Below are positions 32,820 to 45,219 of a stretch of DNA of 64,000 nucleotides, piece by piece; position 1 is the first letter of the stretch, and each line of letters opens with the position of its first letter. Source of the stretch: Sabethes cyaneus (lineage: Eukaryota > Arthropoda > Insecta > Diptera > Culicidae). Under the pieces are notes generated by a model. That model worked only from the letters and a program-made list of their open reading frames with translations, had not been told where the DNA came from and did no database searches. The stretch spans positions 236,372,027 through 236,436,026 of the forward strand of contig NC_071355.1 of assembly GCF_943734655.1 (NCBI RefSeq), in the 5' to 3' direction. The position numbers and the translations under genes were made by a program.

Positions 32820-34470
32820 TGGTTTCTTTCCTCTGTGCAGTTCCTTGCACAAGAATTGCACGTACTCCATTCAACGTGCATACTTTTGCATGTCAAATGA
32901 ACAGCCCCGTGTTTACCCAATTCGATTCGATCTTTTCCTCCATTAAATGGGGTTTCTGCAAACCGAAGCCGCAAACCGGCTTCCACCGTTGTATTCACCA
33001 GCCAAGTGACGTGATTTTCCAACTGGTCCGGTTATGCGTAAACGCACAAGGCAGATCAGTCCTCGACACTGACATTGCCCGTTGAGTTCAATAGCTCAGC
33101 TTAGCGCTCGACAAGTGCGAGTGCGGGATTGGGCCACGCCTCCATCAGCTGCACTCGAGCCTACGTTTGCACCAGCACAACGCGGCCCAGCCGAGCCGCT
33201 AAGAGTTCAATCGCTTCGACAGCCAACGTGCAAGAAGGCATGCGCGTACTTATTGAGATATTTATTATGTCACATTTTTCAAGGACTTGCGGCGATTTGC
33301 GGCACTGCGATCGGCGCTGTGTGGTATTTTGCTCCATTGCGTTGCGTCGTTGGTCTGGTTGGTTTCCTCTTTCTTCTACCCAAAGGCGAGACGAGCCGCA
33401 ATTCGACACGGTTCGCGCGGTTCGCTGTATCGATTCCCAATTATATTGGAGCGTTCGATAGAGATCTGGCGCTTTTTTGCTTGCTTGCTTGCTTACTGGG
33501 ACTTTGATTTACGTGACGGCAACAATTAGAGTTTACGCCGTAGCAACTGCGGAGCAAAATGTGTATTTCACTGGCGGATTTTAACGAGCCACCGTCGCCG
33601 TCACTCGCGGGGCAGTCAACCGTTGATCGTGGCAATTCCGTAGCACGGCAGCAGCGATGACACCACGATTGATTAGCTGGGCGGAACTCGAAGCAACGGA
33701 ACCACTTAAGAGCTATGATATGTGACATTGAGCTTGCTCTTCATTGTCGCTCTATTTTTGGCAACAACTGAATATTATACGAATTCAATTTTTGCAATGA
33801 GAATATTTCATCTTATCTTATCTTGTCTCACACTAACGCAGCCAATACTTGAAAGCATCCTGGAAAATAACGATTGCTTGAATCAATGATTTTTCTTATC
33901 AACGGTGACCCGACAAACGATATTCAAGTATTTGTCTTTTCCTGTCTATAAACGACATTGGTTGGATTCTGTTTTGTTTGTTTTATGAAATACAACACAG
34001 TTAACGCTTTAACAACGCTTGTCTTGATGAGTGCAGTTTTTTGAAGGTGAAGGTTACTTCGGTGACCCTACATTCCCCTACAAATTTCAAGACAGAAATT
34101 GCAAGATGAAATAAAAACTTTCTAACAAAAGTTATAAGATATTTAGAATTTTACGATAGAGCAAACATTTGAATATAAAGCCAAAGCAAAAAGTTAAAGG
34201 ACGTTCGCATTGAAAATTGCGATCGCGTTCCCAATGAAACTACCGCGATAGTCTAAAGTTTGTTCGGTGAACCATTCATAAGTCCACGTCAAGCCCTGTT
34301 TGAAATGAATGAACACTTCATGCTCAGCTATTATATCAATCAAAGAATGCCAGAGGAGACAAAATAGCTGCATGCTATTCATTATAAATATTTGGCATCT
34401 GAGTACATTGCAGTTTTCTGAGTGCAATACAATTCAAAATAGATAAATAGCTTAAGCCAGTATCACTATT
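32820..34470. other. Intergenic DNA, no supported gene
   Basis: A 141-codon plus-strand frame at 33082-33507 overlaps several other long frames in a GC-richer patch. It has no domain or signal-peptide start that I recognise, so I do not call it. A (TTGC)4 run lies at 33479-33494. The rest is featureless. Confidence 0.4.
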
Positions 34471-34474
34471 TATG

Positions 34475-34700
34475 TACATAACCAAGGACCATTTCACTGA
34501 ATGACGGTCATACTGAACCTCGACAATGATCATACAGAACCAAACCACTCTAGTTACCAATGGTCGTACCGAACCATATACTTCATGCCGCAATGATCGT
34601 ACCAAATCATTTTTCTTAACAATGGTCGTACCGAACCATTCAATTTATGATCATACAGAATTAGTTTATCTACCAATGGCCGTACTGAACCATTCCTATC
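34475..34700. repeat. Minisatellite, unit about 55 bases
   Basis: Four to five degenerate units centred on ACCAATGGTCGTACCGAACC. Confidence 0.65.
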
Positions 34701-34744
34701 ATCTATGGCTGTGCCGAATTATATGGGAAATGACCCCCGGGGGG

Positions 34745-34975
34745 GTTGGTAGCTACGCTTAACAAGTAGTCGTTATGACTCCTACCTTTTGTCCAATGCT
34801 GGACATTGGTCGAACCAAGCTATAATCTATGATTATAACCGGATTTGAACCCACAACACCCGCCAGGGCAAGTGGCTCACTGGTACCCGTGTACCTATGA
34901 ACCACAAAGGGGCTGGACAAAAGGAGACTGAAAAACCCATTTATCAAGGTAGCGACGCGTCTGGTTGGGTTTTAG
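34745..34975 (-). repeat. tRNA-derived SINE, minus strand
   Basis: Read on the minus strand, a tRNA-like head contains the B box GGTTCAAATCC (34841-34851) preceded by a tRNA-like A-box half. The body ends GTAGCTACCAACC. A second copy is at 36180-36420 and a tail stub near 35352-35370. It is a different family from the SINE at 150-358. Confidence 0.7.
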
Positions 34976-35639
34976 ACACAAATTGTGCATCTTCCTCCGT
35001 CTACTGTAGATAACCACCGACCGAGAAGTTTAAATCAAACTTGTTCTTTCTTTGAGGACGACGACAATATGCAGGCCCTTACGACTTGCAAGGTACTGCG
35101 AGTGACGTTGTTCGTCCGTCAGCGTGTTAGGCCGCGATTCTCAGCGCGGGTTTTTCGGAGGAAGGCTCCGTTCCTATAAAATAGACCAAACTCGTGTTTT
35201 TAGTCTTTGACCTTGAAACGTGGTCAGGCATTAATATTAATATTTTTTAGAAACGGTGGTTCTACAATTGATAGAGGGACGGTAGGGGAAAGTAATGAAA
35301 TTTTTTTGGATCAGAGGGGAATGAGCGTGAAGGTGAGGGGGGGGGGGGGGGGGTTGGTAGCTACGCTTACGCATTTTTCTCTCAATGAAGACAATTTGAT
35401 CTCAAAAATTCCAACTTCATCGTGTTTTGCAGATTTTTGACGTAGGACTACGTCTTTGTTTACTATACTGGGACTATACTATACTGGGTAGCACTTTGTG
35501 AAAACGAAAACAGAAGTGTAACGTTTGAATGAAAGATTTCAAATGCTAATAACTACTAAACTACTGAACGAAACTGAACAATTTATATGTCGTTGGATAG
35601 ATAAAATGAGGGGGGGAGGGGGTAAGACACCAATTTTAT

Positions 35640-36110
35640 GGAGGGCGTAATCCCCCTCTTACTATTTGACCTATGCAAATGAAACAAATTTCCTCAAAGC
35701 TCGAGAACTAATCAAGCAAATAGAACCAAATTTGGCATGTGGGGGTTTTGAAAGGATTTTTTTCTATGTTGTACTCCCTTCCCCTTCTAAGAGGCGGGGG
35801 GGGGGGGCTTCCATACAAATGAAATACAAATTTCTTTATAACTCTAAAACTAATCAGGCAAATGGGACCAAATTTAACAAGTAGGGGTATTAGAGGGCAG
35901 AAATTTTTTCTATGGTGTACTGAGACCCATCCGTCTTTTAACAGGACGGGCTCCTATACAAATGAAACACAAATTTCCTCATAACTTAAGAAATAATTAA
36001 GCAAATAGAACCAAATTTCGCATGTGGGGTTTTTTGGAGGTATGAATTTATGGTTTGAGACCCTCACCCCTGTGGTAGGAAGAAATACAAATAAATACAT
36101 TTTTTTGTAA
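35640..36110. repeat. Helitron-type internal tandem repeats
   Basis: Three diverged units containing CATACAAATGAAATACAAAT and CTAATCAAGCAAATAGAACC match the interior of the Helitron at 18061-19617. Helitron termini are not seen here. Confidence 0.65.
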
Positions 36111-36179
36111 CGATGGTTCTACAATTGATGGCGGATTGGAAGAGGAACATAATGGAAATTTTAGGAATGGAGAGGGGTA

Positions 36180-36420
36180 ATTGGTAGCTACGCTTAACAA
36201 GTTGTCATTGTGACTCCTACCTTTTGTCCAATGATGGAAGGTACATGGGTCGAACCAAGCTATAATCAGAGATTACAACCGGAATTGAATCCACAACACC
36301 CGCCAGGGCGTGTAGCTCGCTGGTACCCGTGTACCTTTGAACCATAGAGGCGCTGGACAAAAGGAGACTGCGCAACCCTCCTTATTAATGTAGCGACGTA
36401 TCTGGATTGGGTTATTGTGT
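36180..36420 (-). repeat. tRNA-derived SINE, second minus-strand copy
   Basis: Matches 34745-34975. The B box is mutated (GGATTCAATTCC on the minus strand). Confidence 0.65.
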
Positions 36421-36421
36421 T

Positions 36422-36441
36422 AATGTATGTATGTATGTATG
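36422..36441. repeat. (TATG)n microsatellite
   Basis: About five TATG units directly abut the end of the SINE. Confidence 0.85.
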
Positions 36442-37837
36442 GGGGTAGCCACCATCACCTCAAGGGTTTCCCATTGTATGCAAGTAGAATTACTGCAGAA
36501 TCGAATTTATCTATCCAGCAACTTTCATGTCAATGCTGTTCGTGAAGGACCAAAAGGGGTTGGGTGGATCTATAAGCAATGTCGCTTATATGATTCCACG
36601 GGAATATAAGACACTCCTTCCAGCATAGACCTCAGGTTTCTAGATACATAACTTCGCCGTGCAAACTTATCTTGCGTGATGATTTGTGTGCTAGAAGGGC
36701 GCGTCAAAATCATCTCCGACCTTATATGACTTGGGCTGGTTACCACATCCCTCATCCAGTCTTCGATTCATTTGGTACCCTGATGCTCCCTCCCCTCCCT
36801 TTCAATGATGTATATGTAAATGTAATAAATAATGAGTAATATGAATATATAATATAAGTAAAGAATATCTATTATAGTGGCAATGGTTCTACACTTGTTT
36901 ATGTATCGCAGTCATATACCAATTATTAAACTATATTTTAAATCCGCGGAGTATAAACTCATCGTTAATCACTCTTGGGTATACGAATTCCAACTAAAGG
37001 CACTCGCGTATATTAAATCACAGCGAAAACTACTGATCTTTCGATTCTACGTCTCACGAAAACGCACAAGCGTCCGATCTCTCTGCTTTCCCATACTGAA
37101 CTGGTTTGGGTTATTGTGTTAATTGGCACAAATTGTGCCAATTGTAGAACCATCGTTTCAAAAAAATATTAATATTAATGCCTGACGCATTTCAAGGTCA
37201 ACGACTAAAAACACGAGTTTGATCAAATAAATACAAGTAAAACAGAAATTTTCGCGTATGTGCCGTATTTTCTGCTATGTAACAAGCGGTAAGCTATGAC
37301 AGTAAACTGGTAAAACCTTCTTGGAGCAAAAAACAGTGAATCTACACCGCTAACTTACGTGCCTTTCATGTAAAAAAAGTGAAGGACATTCGAATGGTAC
37401 GTCATATTTGCGATGAACGTACTTTAGCTCTAATGTTATTTGTAACCAATGGCCCTTTTAAAGGCTACAAGCAAGTTAAAGTAAGATTATTGAAACATGT
37501 CAAGCTACGCATAATCATATTTAATACAATAATCTGTATAGTGCTACGTCACCCTTTCGTACAATCCCTAGGGCTGTACACCTTGTAGTTTTTTACATAA
37601 GAATCACTTATCGCCCCGAGGTATTCTTTGCCAATCCCGAGACACAGCGTTTTAAAGCAAGCGATACCCTATTTTTATGTAATTTTTTTTTCTTTTGCTT
37701 AAATGTCTGGCAATATTAAGTTTAGAAAGACACTATTTTCACATTTTCAGAGGAAATCACCCAAAGAATTCGAAAAAGATATTATTTTTGAGCACCAGTG
37801 CTGCCAAGTTTTTTTAAACTCAATTTGAAAACTAAAT

Positions 37838-38152
37838 TTACATTTTTCTCTCAATGAAGACAATTTTATCTCAAGAATTTCAACTTCATCGTGTTTCGCA
37901 GATTTTTTTTACATAAGAATCACTCATTGCCCCGAGGTATTCTTTGCCGATCCAGAGATATAGTGTTTTAAATCAAGCAATAACCCATTTTTTATGTAAA
38001 ATTATAAGCAAAATAACTTTTTTTTAAGCAGTGATTCTCTTCGCAATGTAAAACTACTTTGCCATATCGGGAATGCATCTTCATCTGCGGAATACGATGA
38101 AGTTGAAATTTTTGAGATAAAATTGTCTTCATTGAGAGCAAAATGTAAATTT
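37838..38152. mobile_element. MITE with ~70-base inverted repeats
   Basis: AATTTACATTTTTCTCTCAATG near 37838 and its reverse complement ending near 38152 extend through CAACTTCATCGTGTTTCGCA on each side. Solo arms occur at 35370-35435 and partly at 37590-37670. Noncoding. Confidence 0.7.
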
Positions 38153-38734
38153 AATGACCAATATATTTTGACCCATATATATTCTCTGTATTCAGAAAAG
38201 TATGCAGTGAATACATTTCTTAAAACAGAGAGCCTGTTGCGGGCGCAAAACTGCTTCCAAAATTAGGCTTTCGGACGAAAAGTTAATGACTGCTCATTTC
38301 CCCTAAATGAGATTTGTTTTACTTGTCAACTTTACATTGATTATTAAAAAGATTTATTTTAGACTAAGGTTGGTAGTACCGTTAGTTGTAGTAATAATAA
38401 TAATAATGTATATTGTATAATAATGTATATAATAATAATAATGTATATTTCCATCCACTTATGTCCAGCGGATCATTATCAGGATCTAGGCGGAAGAACA
38501 AATGCTGGAGGAGTAGTCAGATGACTTCATTTGCCCTATTTTTAAATAAGGGCATTAACTCGAATGTAAAAACTAACGAGGTATCACATTGCTATCCCAT
38601 AATATGGTGTATGCATCAGGTGCTATCCTGTATCCTGTTCTGTAGACTGAAATCGTTACCCTACCTCGGGTACTAGACAAGTTCCGTGAGCCCAACTTGC
38701 CGATTTATCATCTGTTTCGACTTTAATCATCATC

Positions 38735-39000
38735 GGACTTTAAGGCGGAGTGCGATTCAGTCAAACGAAATGAGCTTTGGCAGATAATGCTAAAGCATGG
38801 TTTTCCGACGAAATTAGTTAAGCTGGTTCGTTCAACGCTGGATGGGTTAAAATCGTGAATCAGAATCATATTAGAGCGTGAGCCGTTTTCGCGACGTTGG
38901 ATGGAGCGATGCCAGGGGATGCACTCTTCAACCTGCTGTTCAATGTTGCCTTGGAAGGTGCAATACGAAGAGCAAACGTGGAAAGCTACGGGACTATCAC
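38735..39000 (+). pseudogene. RTE-like reverse transcriptase fragment, part 1
   Basis: Plus-strand frames read DFKAECDSVKRNELW (palm motif A; the usual aromatic is Cys here) and IMLKHGFPTKLVKLVRSTLDG. After a stop and frameshift comes TLDGAMPGDALFNLLFNVAL (motif B). This is the RT core of an RTE/BovB-type LINE, decayed. A SINE follows immediately. Confidence 0.8.
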
Positions 39001-39019
39001 CACGAAAGGGGTCCCTGTA

Positions 39020-39290
39020 GCCGCAAGGTTACCGTGTCTGCCTTGACAAGCGAGTGGTCGTGGGTTCGAATATTAGTAGAATCAGGCCATTCGATGTTAA
39101 GTGACTTTAGCATGGGTTTATTCTCAGGCCCCTCCACATCCTTCCTACTAAATTCTGCATATACTAGCATGAAGCCTCTTGGCAGGACAAGTTATAAGTG
39201 ACTGAAGCCTCTTGTTTTAGGGCAAATTATAACTTGTTCCATTTCCTGGTTCTAGGAACGAGATTGGTAATGCAAAAGTAGTAAGGAACA
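39020..39290 (+). repeat. SINE inserted in the RTE-like fragment
   Basis: The B box GGTTCGAATAT (39063-39073) sits in a tRNA-like head, followed by a body with ATGAAGCCTCTTGGCAGGAC. A related tail occurs at 39330-39480. It separates the two RT pieces. Confidence 0.6.
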
Positions 39291-39599
39291 CATCCATACA
39301 CACATACACACCCTCAATCTGTGCTGAACTCTGCTTTACCGACCATGAAGCCTTTGGCTGGGGCTGGTCATAAGAATGGTATTTGCTCGAGGTGCGAATG
39401 AAGCCTCATGTCCAAGAACCGATTGTAACTAGTCTCCGCACTTCCTGGCTCTAGAGCTAGATTGGCTAAAAAGTAGTAAGAAGCGTAGAAGGAAAAGAGG
39501 GGTGAAAACACCGACACTTTAAGCACGGATAATAAGCAATTCGCGATGCTGCAAAAATAACGAAGTGCGGAACAACAACACCTGGATCAGATCACAATA

Positions 39600-40135
39600 G
39601 ATCAAAATGCTGGTCGTAGTGATGATATCCATACAAAAAAAAATTATCACGAAACCTTACATACTTCCTAGTTTTGCGGATGACGTCAATATCATCGCAA
39701 TCAACATGAATCATGAACGCAAAAGACAGCTGATCGACGAGTGCTTGAGGTCATTGAGCGTAAAATTCTGTGATGGAAAACGGTGTGTGGCGCAGATACC
39801 TGAACCTGCTGATATAGTGAAAGTAGTACTGTACATGATGGTGAGGAACGTGCTGCTCGAGCCAAAGCTGCTGAAGGTAGTATAATGTGACATGCTGCAG
39901 CGGGCTGAGAACGTGGTCAGAATGCCCGACGAAAGAGTAACCAAAGCTGCTTTTCAGCAGAGAACCAGCCAGAAGCCGCTGAAACCGCGTCCGATGGTTG
40001 TACGCTGTTGAGGACGATGCACGTTTCGCTGCATTGAAGAACTGCAGCCCAGGACCAATAGTACGACAATCAGGATCGATAACGGACCGTCACCACCAAA
40101 GTAAAGTAGGTAATATATTCATCACCGAAGCATTT
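39600..40135 (+). pseudogene. RTE-like reverse transcriptase fragment, part 2
   Basis: PSFADDVNIIAIN (the catalytic FADD motif, near 39665-39705) continues the RT core. From about 39900 to 40110 diverged sequence consistent with a LINE C-terminal tail follows. It ends in a simple (GAT)n run at 40148-40161. Confidence 0.65.
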
Positions 40136-40426
40136 TAAATAAATAAATGATGATGATGATAAATGAATATATTAAACCTCTAAGGGAACTGGTTCCGGAT
40201 TCACAGTGCCTCCCGGATCCGGTTGGCGCGCACCATGGCTTGTAACTGCAGCAAAGTAACTGATACGACCACAGTCGATGCTTTGGTAATGAAAACCAGC
40301 AGGATTGTTTAAAAAAATCCATGTCGCAATCCCCCAAGGAACACCTGAATAACTCCCGAACACTGTTCTACGCAAGAACCAAAAACACATTAGAAAAAAA
40401 AATAACAAGTACAGTTAGAAAGCACA

Positions 40427-40432
40427 TTTATT
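40427..40432 (-). terminator. Poly(A) signal of CPLCG-type gene 5
   Basis: Minus-strand AATAAA about 90 bases downstream of the stop at 40522. Confidence 0.65.
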
Positions 40433-40521
40433 TTTACTTTTTTGTTCACAAAACTGTCTTCTCGTCGTTGCATGTTGTTTTTTGTTTAAACCGAAAATCA
40501 TTCCTGTAAATTTGCCACTGT

Positions 40522-40980
40522 TCAAATGGTTCCTGCAGCTGGTTCCAGATTGAGTTGCTGCTGGGAGATCTCATGACCCGGAAGGGGAGCCTCGTGGATG
40601 GCACCCCGGTTGGCCGCCAGATAGCGGGCTTCTTTCCGCAGCAGCAGAGCCGGTGCCGGTTGGTAGGTTGCGTACGGTGCGGTGTAGGTGTAGTATGGAG
40701 CAGCGAATGGCCATCCCGCGGGAGCATGTGCCGGAGCGGCAAATGGCCATGCACTGAAGGGTGCTGTGGTCACCAGTTTCGGAATCGAGTTGCTCTGAAC
40801 GACCGTAGTGTGCGGCAGAGTGTAGACCCACGGTGCATTATAGATCAGGCCGGCCTGGGCGACAGCGACGAAAGCCACCATGACTACAGCTGCGATGCAC
40901 TGATTGGATAAAAGATAAACATAACAATGATTATGCTGCAAGAAAACTTCGATTAGGAATAATAAATATGTTACCTTCAT
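40522..40980 (-). CDS. CPLCG-type small cuticular protein, gene 5
   Basis: On the minus strand, exon 1 is 40975-40980 (Met-Lys) and exon 2 is 40522-40899, with a 75-base GT-AG intron, encoding 127 residues. The intron is a multiple of three without a stop, so a naive ORF reads through it; paralogues show it should be spliced. The signal peptide is MKCIAAVVMVAFVAVAQAG. The middle is Ala/Pro/Tyr-rich (APAHAPAGWPFAAPYYTY), and the end is EARYLAANRGAIHEAPLPGH plus QLNLEPAAGTI, an exact CPLCG motif. Presumed secreted cuticular protein. It is transcribed opposite to gene 4. Confidence 0.88.
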   Translation of the reverse strand: MKVTYLLFLIEVFLQHNHCYVYLLSNQCIAAVVMVAFVAVAQAGLIYNAPWVYTLPHTTVVQSNSIPKLVTTAPFSAWPFAAPAHAPAGWPFAAPYYTYTAPYATYQPAPALLLRKEARYLAANRGAIHEAPLPGHEISQQQLNLEPAAGTI

Positions 40981-41077
40981 GATTGCTGGATTTTTCTTCC
41001 GCTGGATAATTCTAAGCGAGATGAGTTTCTTTAGAGAAGCAATTAGTTTCTGATGTCCGAAGGATGCTTGGGATGGC

Positions 41078-41085
41078 TTTTATAT
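41078..41085 (-). promoter_or_regulatory. TATA box of CPLCG-type gene 5
   Basis: Minus-strand TATATAAA, 97 bases upstream of the ATG. Confidence 0.75.
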
Positions 41086-41099
41086 ACGCGTGAGTTGAT

Positions 41100-42680
41100 A
41101 GCTTACGGATTCTTGTCAGCTGATCGGACTAAACCTGGACATACATCCCGGATCCAAGAATGGATGGCGCGTATGTTTGCAATTTGTTTTGTTGCGTTCC
41201 GCTCTGTTGGTGTAACGTAATTCCATTGATACTTACCTGCAGGGTCGGTTGAAAGTTTTCGAGCAGCAATTCAGTTTTGATCTTAAATAAAAATATTGCT
41301 AGATCATTCGGTGCGCTTAAACAGATACACTATTAATTGACCTTTTATTTAACATCTTGGTTCGAAATTTTATGAGCCACACTGTAAAAGTGTAAGCCGC
41401 ATGTGAGTTCATTCTACGAAAAAGTACATCAAGAGTAGGAGAAAATAGTTGGACCTCATGGTGGTATTGTAAATTTCCAACAAAATAGTGAAAGAACTAT
41501 TTAATCTGGTTCTGATGCTTTGAGCAAGTAGAAATTAGTTTCTTTACCCTGCGCAGCACGACCCACGGGATAAGACGAGAAGCACAATTAAAAAGCTTTT
41601 CAATCAAAAGAAATTCTGACTTGCAAACCACAGCACGCGAGTTGGTGCAGCGAGCAACCGCCCACGAGGATCGTCGTGCCCCCTTGCGCTGGTCTAATTT
41701 GGTGCGCAAAAATCGAGCAGCACCCAATTGATTCGGATCATCGGTCGCGGCATGCCGCCTTCGGCATATGTGGGGACATTGACTGGGCGTCAATACAGAA
41801 CTGATCGAGTTGATTGAATTGTCAAGTATTCTACGGGTACGTATAGCAATTGAATTTGAATCGATTTGCTTCCGCAATAAATTTAAATAAGGACAGCATA
41901 ATGGTATGACAAAGTGTATTGAAAATATAGACAAATCAATCCCGTAAAAAGGTATAATAGGCTTTGGGGGGCATCCAAGGTGAAACCGATCGGAAGAATT
42001 GATTTATGACCAATAGTGCTATGAATCAACACATTAATTGCTATGCTCTTGTACTCTGCCATGTCTTCTTGAGATGGCCTCCGGTCAAGAAAAAGGGTAG
42101 AATATAAGGAGGGAACTTAACAAATTTAATGCTATTCTACTTGATGTTGGAGAATCAGATGATGCAGGCGATCTTTGTAGTAAGTTATCTTGGTTTATTG
42201 TTTAAAAACATTTAATATTCTTACTCTTGTTTGAAATTCTAAATATAATTAAGGTCAATGTTAAATGTCTTTCATTTGGTGGTAGTTATTTTATTTGCGC
42301 CTGGTTAATATCAAATGAATAAATAATATATTTCCAATATTAAAGTACTCATCCTAAAAATCGATTTTTTAACAGTGCCTAAGTTTCACTAAAATATCGT
42401 TAATATGTATACTATCATGACGACACGGTACATCCCTTAATATTATTGTCAAAAACTGACAATTTTTGACTCGTTACTCAGGCCAAACCAAAAGCTATTT
42501 CATTGCACGCACGTTTAAATTATCGGAAAGTTATTTTCGCTCCAAAACGTATTTTTTGTGATTAGTTCGCGAATAGAAGATGTAGGTACATTCAGCTGGT
42601 TTATTGAAATAGTTATGAATAACTCATTTTCCTGTTATTTTATTTAAAGATTAGTTTACCCTAATGAAAAGTGTATTTAA
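41100..42680. other. Intergenic DNA, no supported gene
   Basis: A 145-codon minus-strand frame at 41497-41934 has no domain, signal peptide or repeat match that I can see. The remainder is AT-rich without features. Confidence 0.4.
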
Positions 42681-43562
42681 AAGGGAAGATGTACGTTAAT
42701 ACTGCCGCGCCGCCAAAACGAACTTGCATTTTTCACCCTGACGGCAAATAGAACAGCGAATGCGTTAATGACATCAGTCTTGGCATATCACTGAGGTGCA
42801 ACACCAATATGTGAGTGTATTTCTTACACTGCGGAGATCGATACAGTCGCACCGGTGCGCAAAAAACGAACGCTTGCTTAAAGGGATTAGCAAACAAAGT
42901 GTATTCGCTATGACGGCGCCGCAGTGGAGACACCTAAATTAGTTTTGAGTTTGCGTGAAGCAGAATAGCGATTTGTTAAAGAGTGCAAAGGACAGAATAA
43001 GTCGTAAATAATTTTCACGCATTCAGCTACGGGCAGTTCTGTAGCTGGAAAAGAGGTCGTGCGGTGCCGTCATAGCGAATAGCTGTGTATGCGTGAAACA
43101 ACAGCGGTGCAATTTAGAATCACACACCCAACAAATACGCCACTCAAGAGCCCGTATGTTCTCTCACCACAAATCGCACTGGCGTGCACTACTCTGCAGA
43201 GCTTTCACTGGTGCTTCGTTTTCGATGCAGCAGAGCATTCACATTCTGTCTCTGCAGAAAAAATTCAGGTTGTCTGTATGGTGTGCGGTCAATTTGACCG
43301 CAAAATTCAAATTGCCATATCTCAGTCAAAACTTAGAAAGGTATTTAATTAGACTGTTTGCATATTTTTTGTACCCAGGTGCCACGACCGCGATAACCAT
43401 GTCTTTATAAACAATTAAGGACGATAAAAAACTTGCAACCCGTTAATATTTTGCTAGATTTTTTTTCTAATTCAGAGTGTGAATCAAATTGTATTGCCGA
43501 TAGAAGCATGACGTTATGCTGATTTTTGTAAGTTTAAAGTTTTCTCGCGCGCCTATAAAATA

Positions 43563-44245
43563 CAGTGGAATTTCGATTTTGGCACGGACCGATTTTGGCA
43601 ACAAAAGTACATATTCGTTTTTGGCTACAAGACGTATTTCGCTTCCAAAGATATGCTTAAATATCAATCAATTTCCGCATGCATGTTCAAAATGACCCAA
43701 AATGATGACATCAGTAAGTGCATGAAAAAACAATTGTAGTTGTGGAATGTTTTGAAAGGTAATATTCTTATGGACGTAGGACTACGTCTTACCACAGGGT
43801 GTCAAAAACTTGCTTGCGTCGGCTTGATAGCTTTCGTCGGATTTTTTAGTATAAAATGGTTGCAATCGTAAAAAATCATTTATGTATTAACTATTTTTGA
43901 CCCACTTTTATTAAATTTTTCAATAGGTTTGCACTTCCAAAAAGATGCTGAAATATTTATCAGTTTTCGCATACATGTTCGAAATGACGAAAAAATGATG
44001 CCCTCAGTATATTCTTGAAAACATTTTGTGGTTATAGAGTGTTTCAAATAATATTTTTATTGCCGTAAGACTACGTCTTACTCGAATAGCTCTCGAATAG
44101 TTACAATCGTAGAGAATTCGTTGATTATTCATATTTAGTCAATTTCTAACGCATTTATATTCAATTTTTTCATATCAAAAAGGGATGTCAACTTTGGCAT
44201 AGGCATAGGTGACACGCATTTGTTGTCAAATTCTGAATCCCACTG
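43563..44245. mobile_element. Pogo-like MITE (CAGTGGAATTTCG family)
   Basis: Ends CAGTGGAATTTCGATTTTGG and the inverted AAATTCTGAATCCCACTG, flanked by TA (43561-43562, 44246-44247). Two internal copies of a ~270-base unit each include a CTACGTC motif. Noncoding. Confidence 0.75.
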
Positions 44246-45140
44246 TATTGTCGTACAAAGTTATTGAATATGTACGGAGCCCACCAAAAGGCGGTGGGGA
44301 GCACCAGATAGAGAGTTAAAGAAACACGAAGGCTCTGATTTAATCCATCTAATGTAAGAATTTTTATTATTCCGCGAATTTCATAAATAAAAATGTAGGA
44401 TATTGAACTATTATTTTATTTTTATCAAAATCAATATATACTACTTTATTGAGTTACCAAAAAATTTCTTAGAAAGTGAGATCTTTGAAATAGTTTCAAT
44501 TTAAATCTTATAATTAAATAAGAACAACTCACAAATCGTTCAATCTTCTACGCATACTTGGTATGATGATATATAGGTACAAGTCGTACAAGAATGACAA
44601 CAAGCCAGACTGTTAGAAAGTAATTTTTGGAGCATTGAGATCTCGTAGTCTCAACACTAAGTCCAATGGAATCGGTATGGTATCTCGATCAATTGAATTA
44701 TTGTTTGTAGGGTGCTAAAATGATTCAAGTGTGAATAAAAATTTCTGTACTAACTTCTGAACGAAACTTGTCGTCCGAAAGGCATGTAATAACCTATAAT
44801 AACCAGAAAGCTAAGCTATCTGTAAAAAAAGATTTGGCACTCCTAAAATAATCAATTTTTTTTTAATTAAAAAAAACTATACTTTTAGATAACTATTAAT
44901 AATAAAAACTTGAGTCATTTTTATTCACAGAATTGTTATAAGATCCCATGCATTAATATGCATTTGATTTAATTTTACAGTACTTTCAGTTGCAGTTGGC
45001 AGTACTTTCTTTCCAAAATGTCATAAAAGTATTTTTCACATTTAAGGAATAACTTGCACCGATACTTATATAACTGATATTTTTAACAGTTATAACAGTG
45101 TATAATGAAATAAATTACAAATTGCATAAACTGTTAGTTA

Positions 45141-45193
45141 GGACTCGGTTATTCGGGTGAAAAAAAAATTTCATCCGAATAATCGAGTCCGTC
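45141..45193. repeat. Short palindrome (hairpin)
   Basis: Arms of about 22 bases (GGACTCGGTTATTCGGGTGA against TCATCCGAATAATCGAGTCC) are separated by an A/T loop. It is probably a miniature remnant of a TIR element. Confidence 0.75.
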
Positions 45194-45219
45194 CTGTAAT
45201 AATCAATGATTTGCTTGCA

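Larger units (their letters stand above)
35186..37226. repeat. Large inverted repeat with ~90-base arms
   Basis: Arms 35186-35278 and 37137-37226 (ACTCGTGTTTTTAGTC ... GGTTCTACAATTG) are near reverse complements. The 1.9 kb between them holds Helitron-type repeats, a SINE, a (TATG)n run and unassigned sequence. It could be one inverted-repeat transposon or two opposite solo copies; no target duplication is evident. Confidence 0.55.

Noticed and set aside
33479..33494. (TTGC)4 run
   Set aside because: Too short to be more than a trivial microsatellite.
33082..33507. 141-codon plus-strand frame
   Set aside because: It overlaps other frames of similar length on both strands in a GC-richer patch and has no recognisable domain, promoter or repeat relation.
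40522..40980. Single-exon reading of CPLCG-type gene 5 (152 residues)
   Set aside because: The frame passes through a 75-base intron that happens to lack stops; paralogues share the Met-Lys first exon and the splice sites.
41497..41934. 145-codon minus-strand frame
   Set aside because: Composition is unremarkable, no domain or signal sequence, no supporting context; could be chance.
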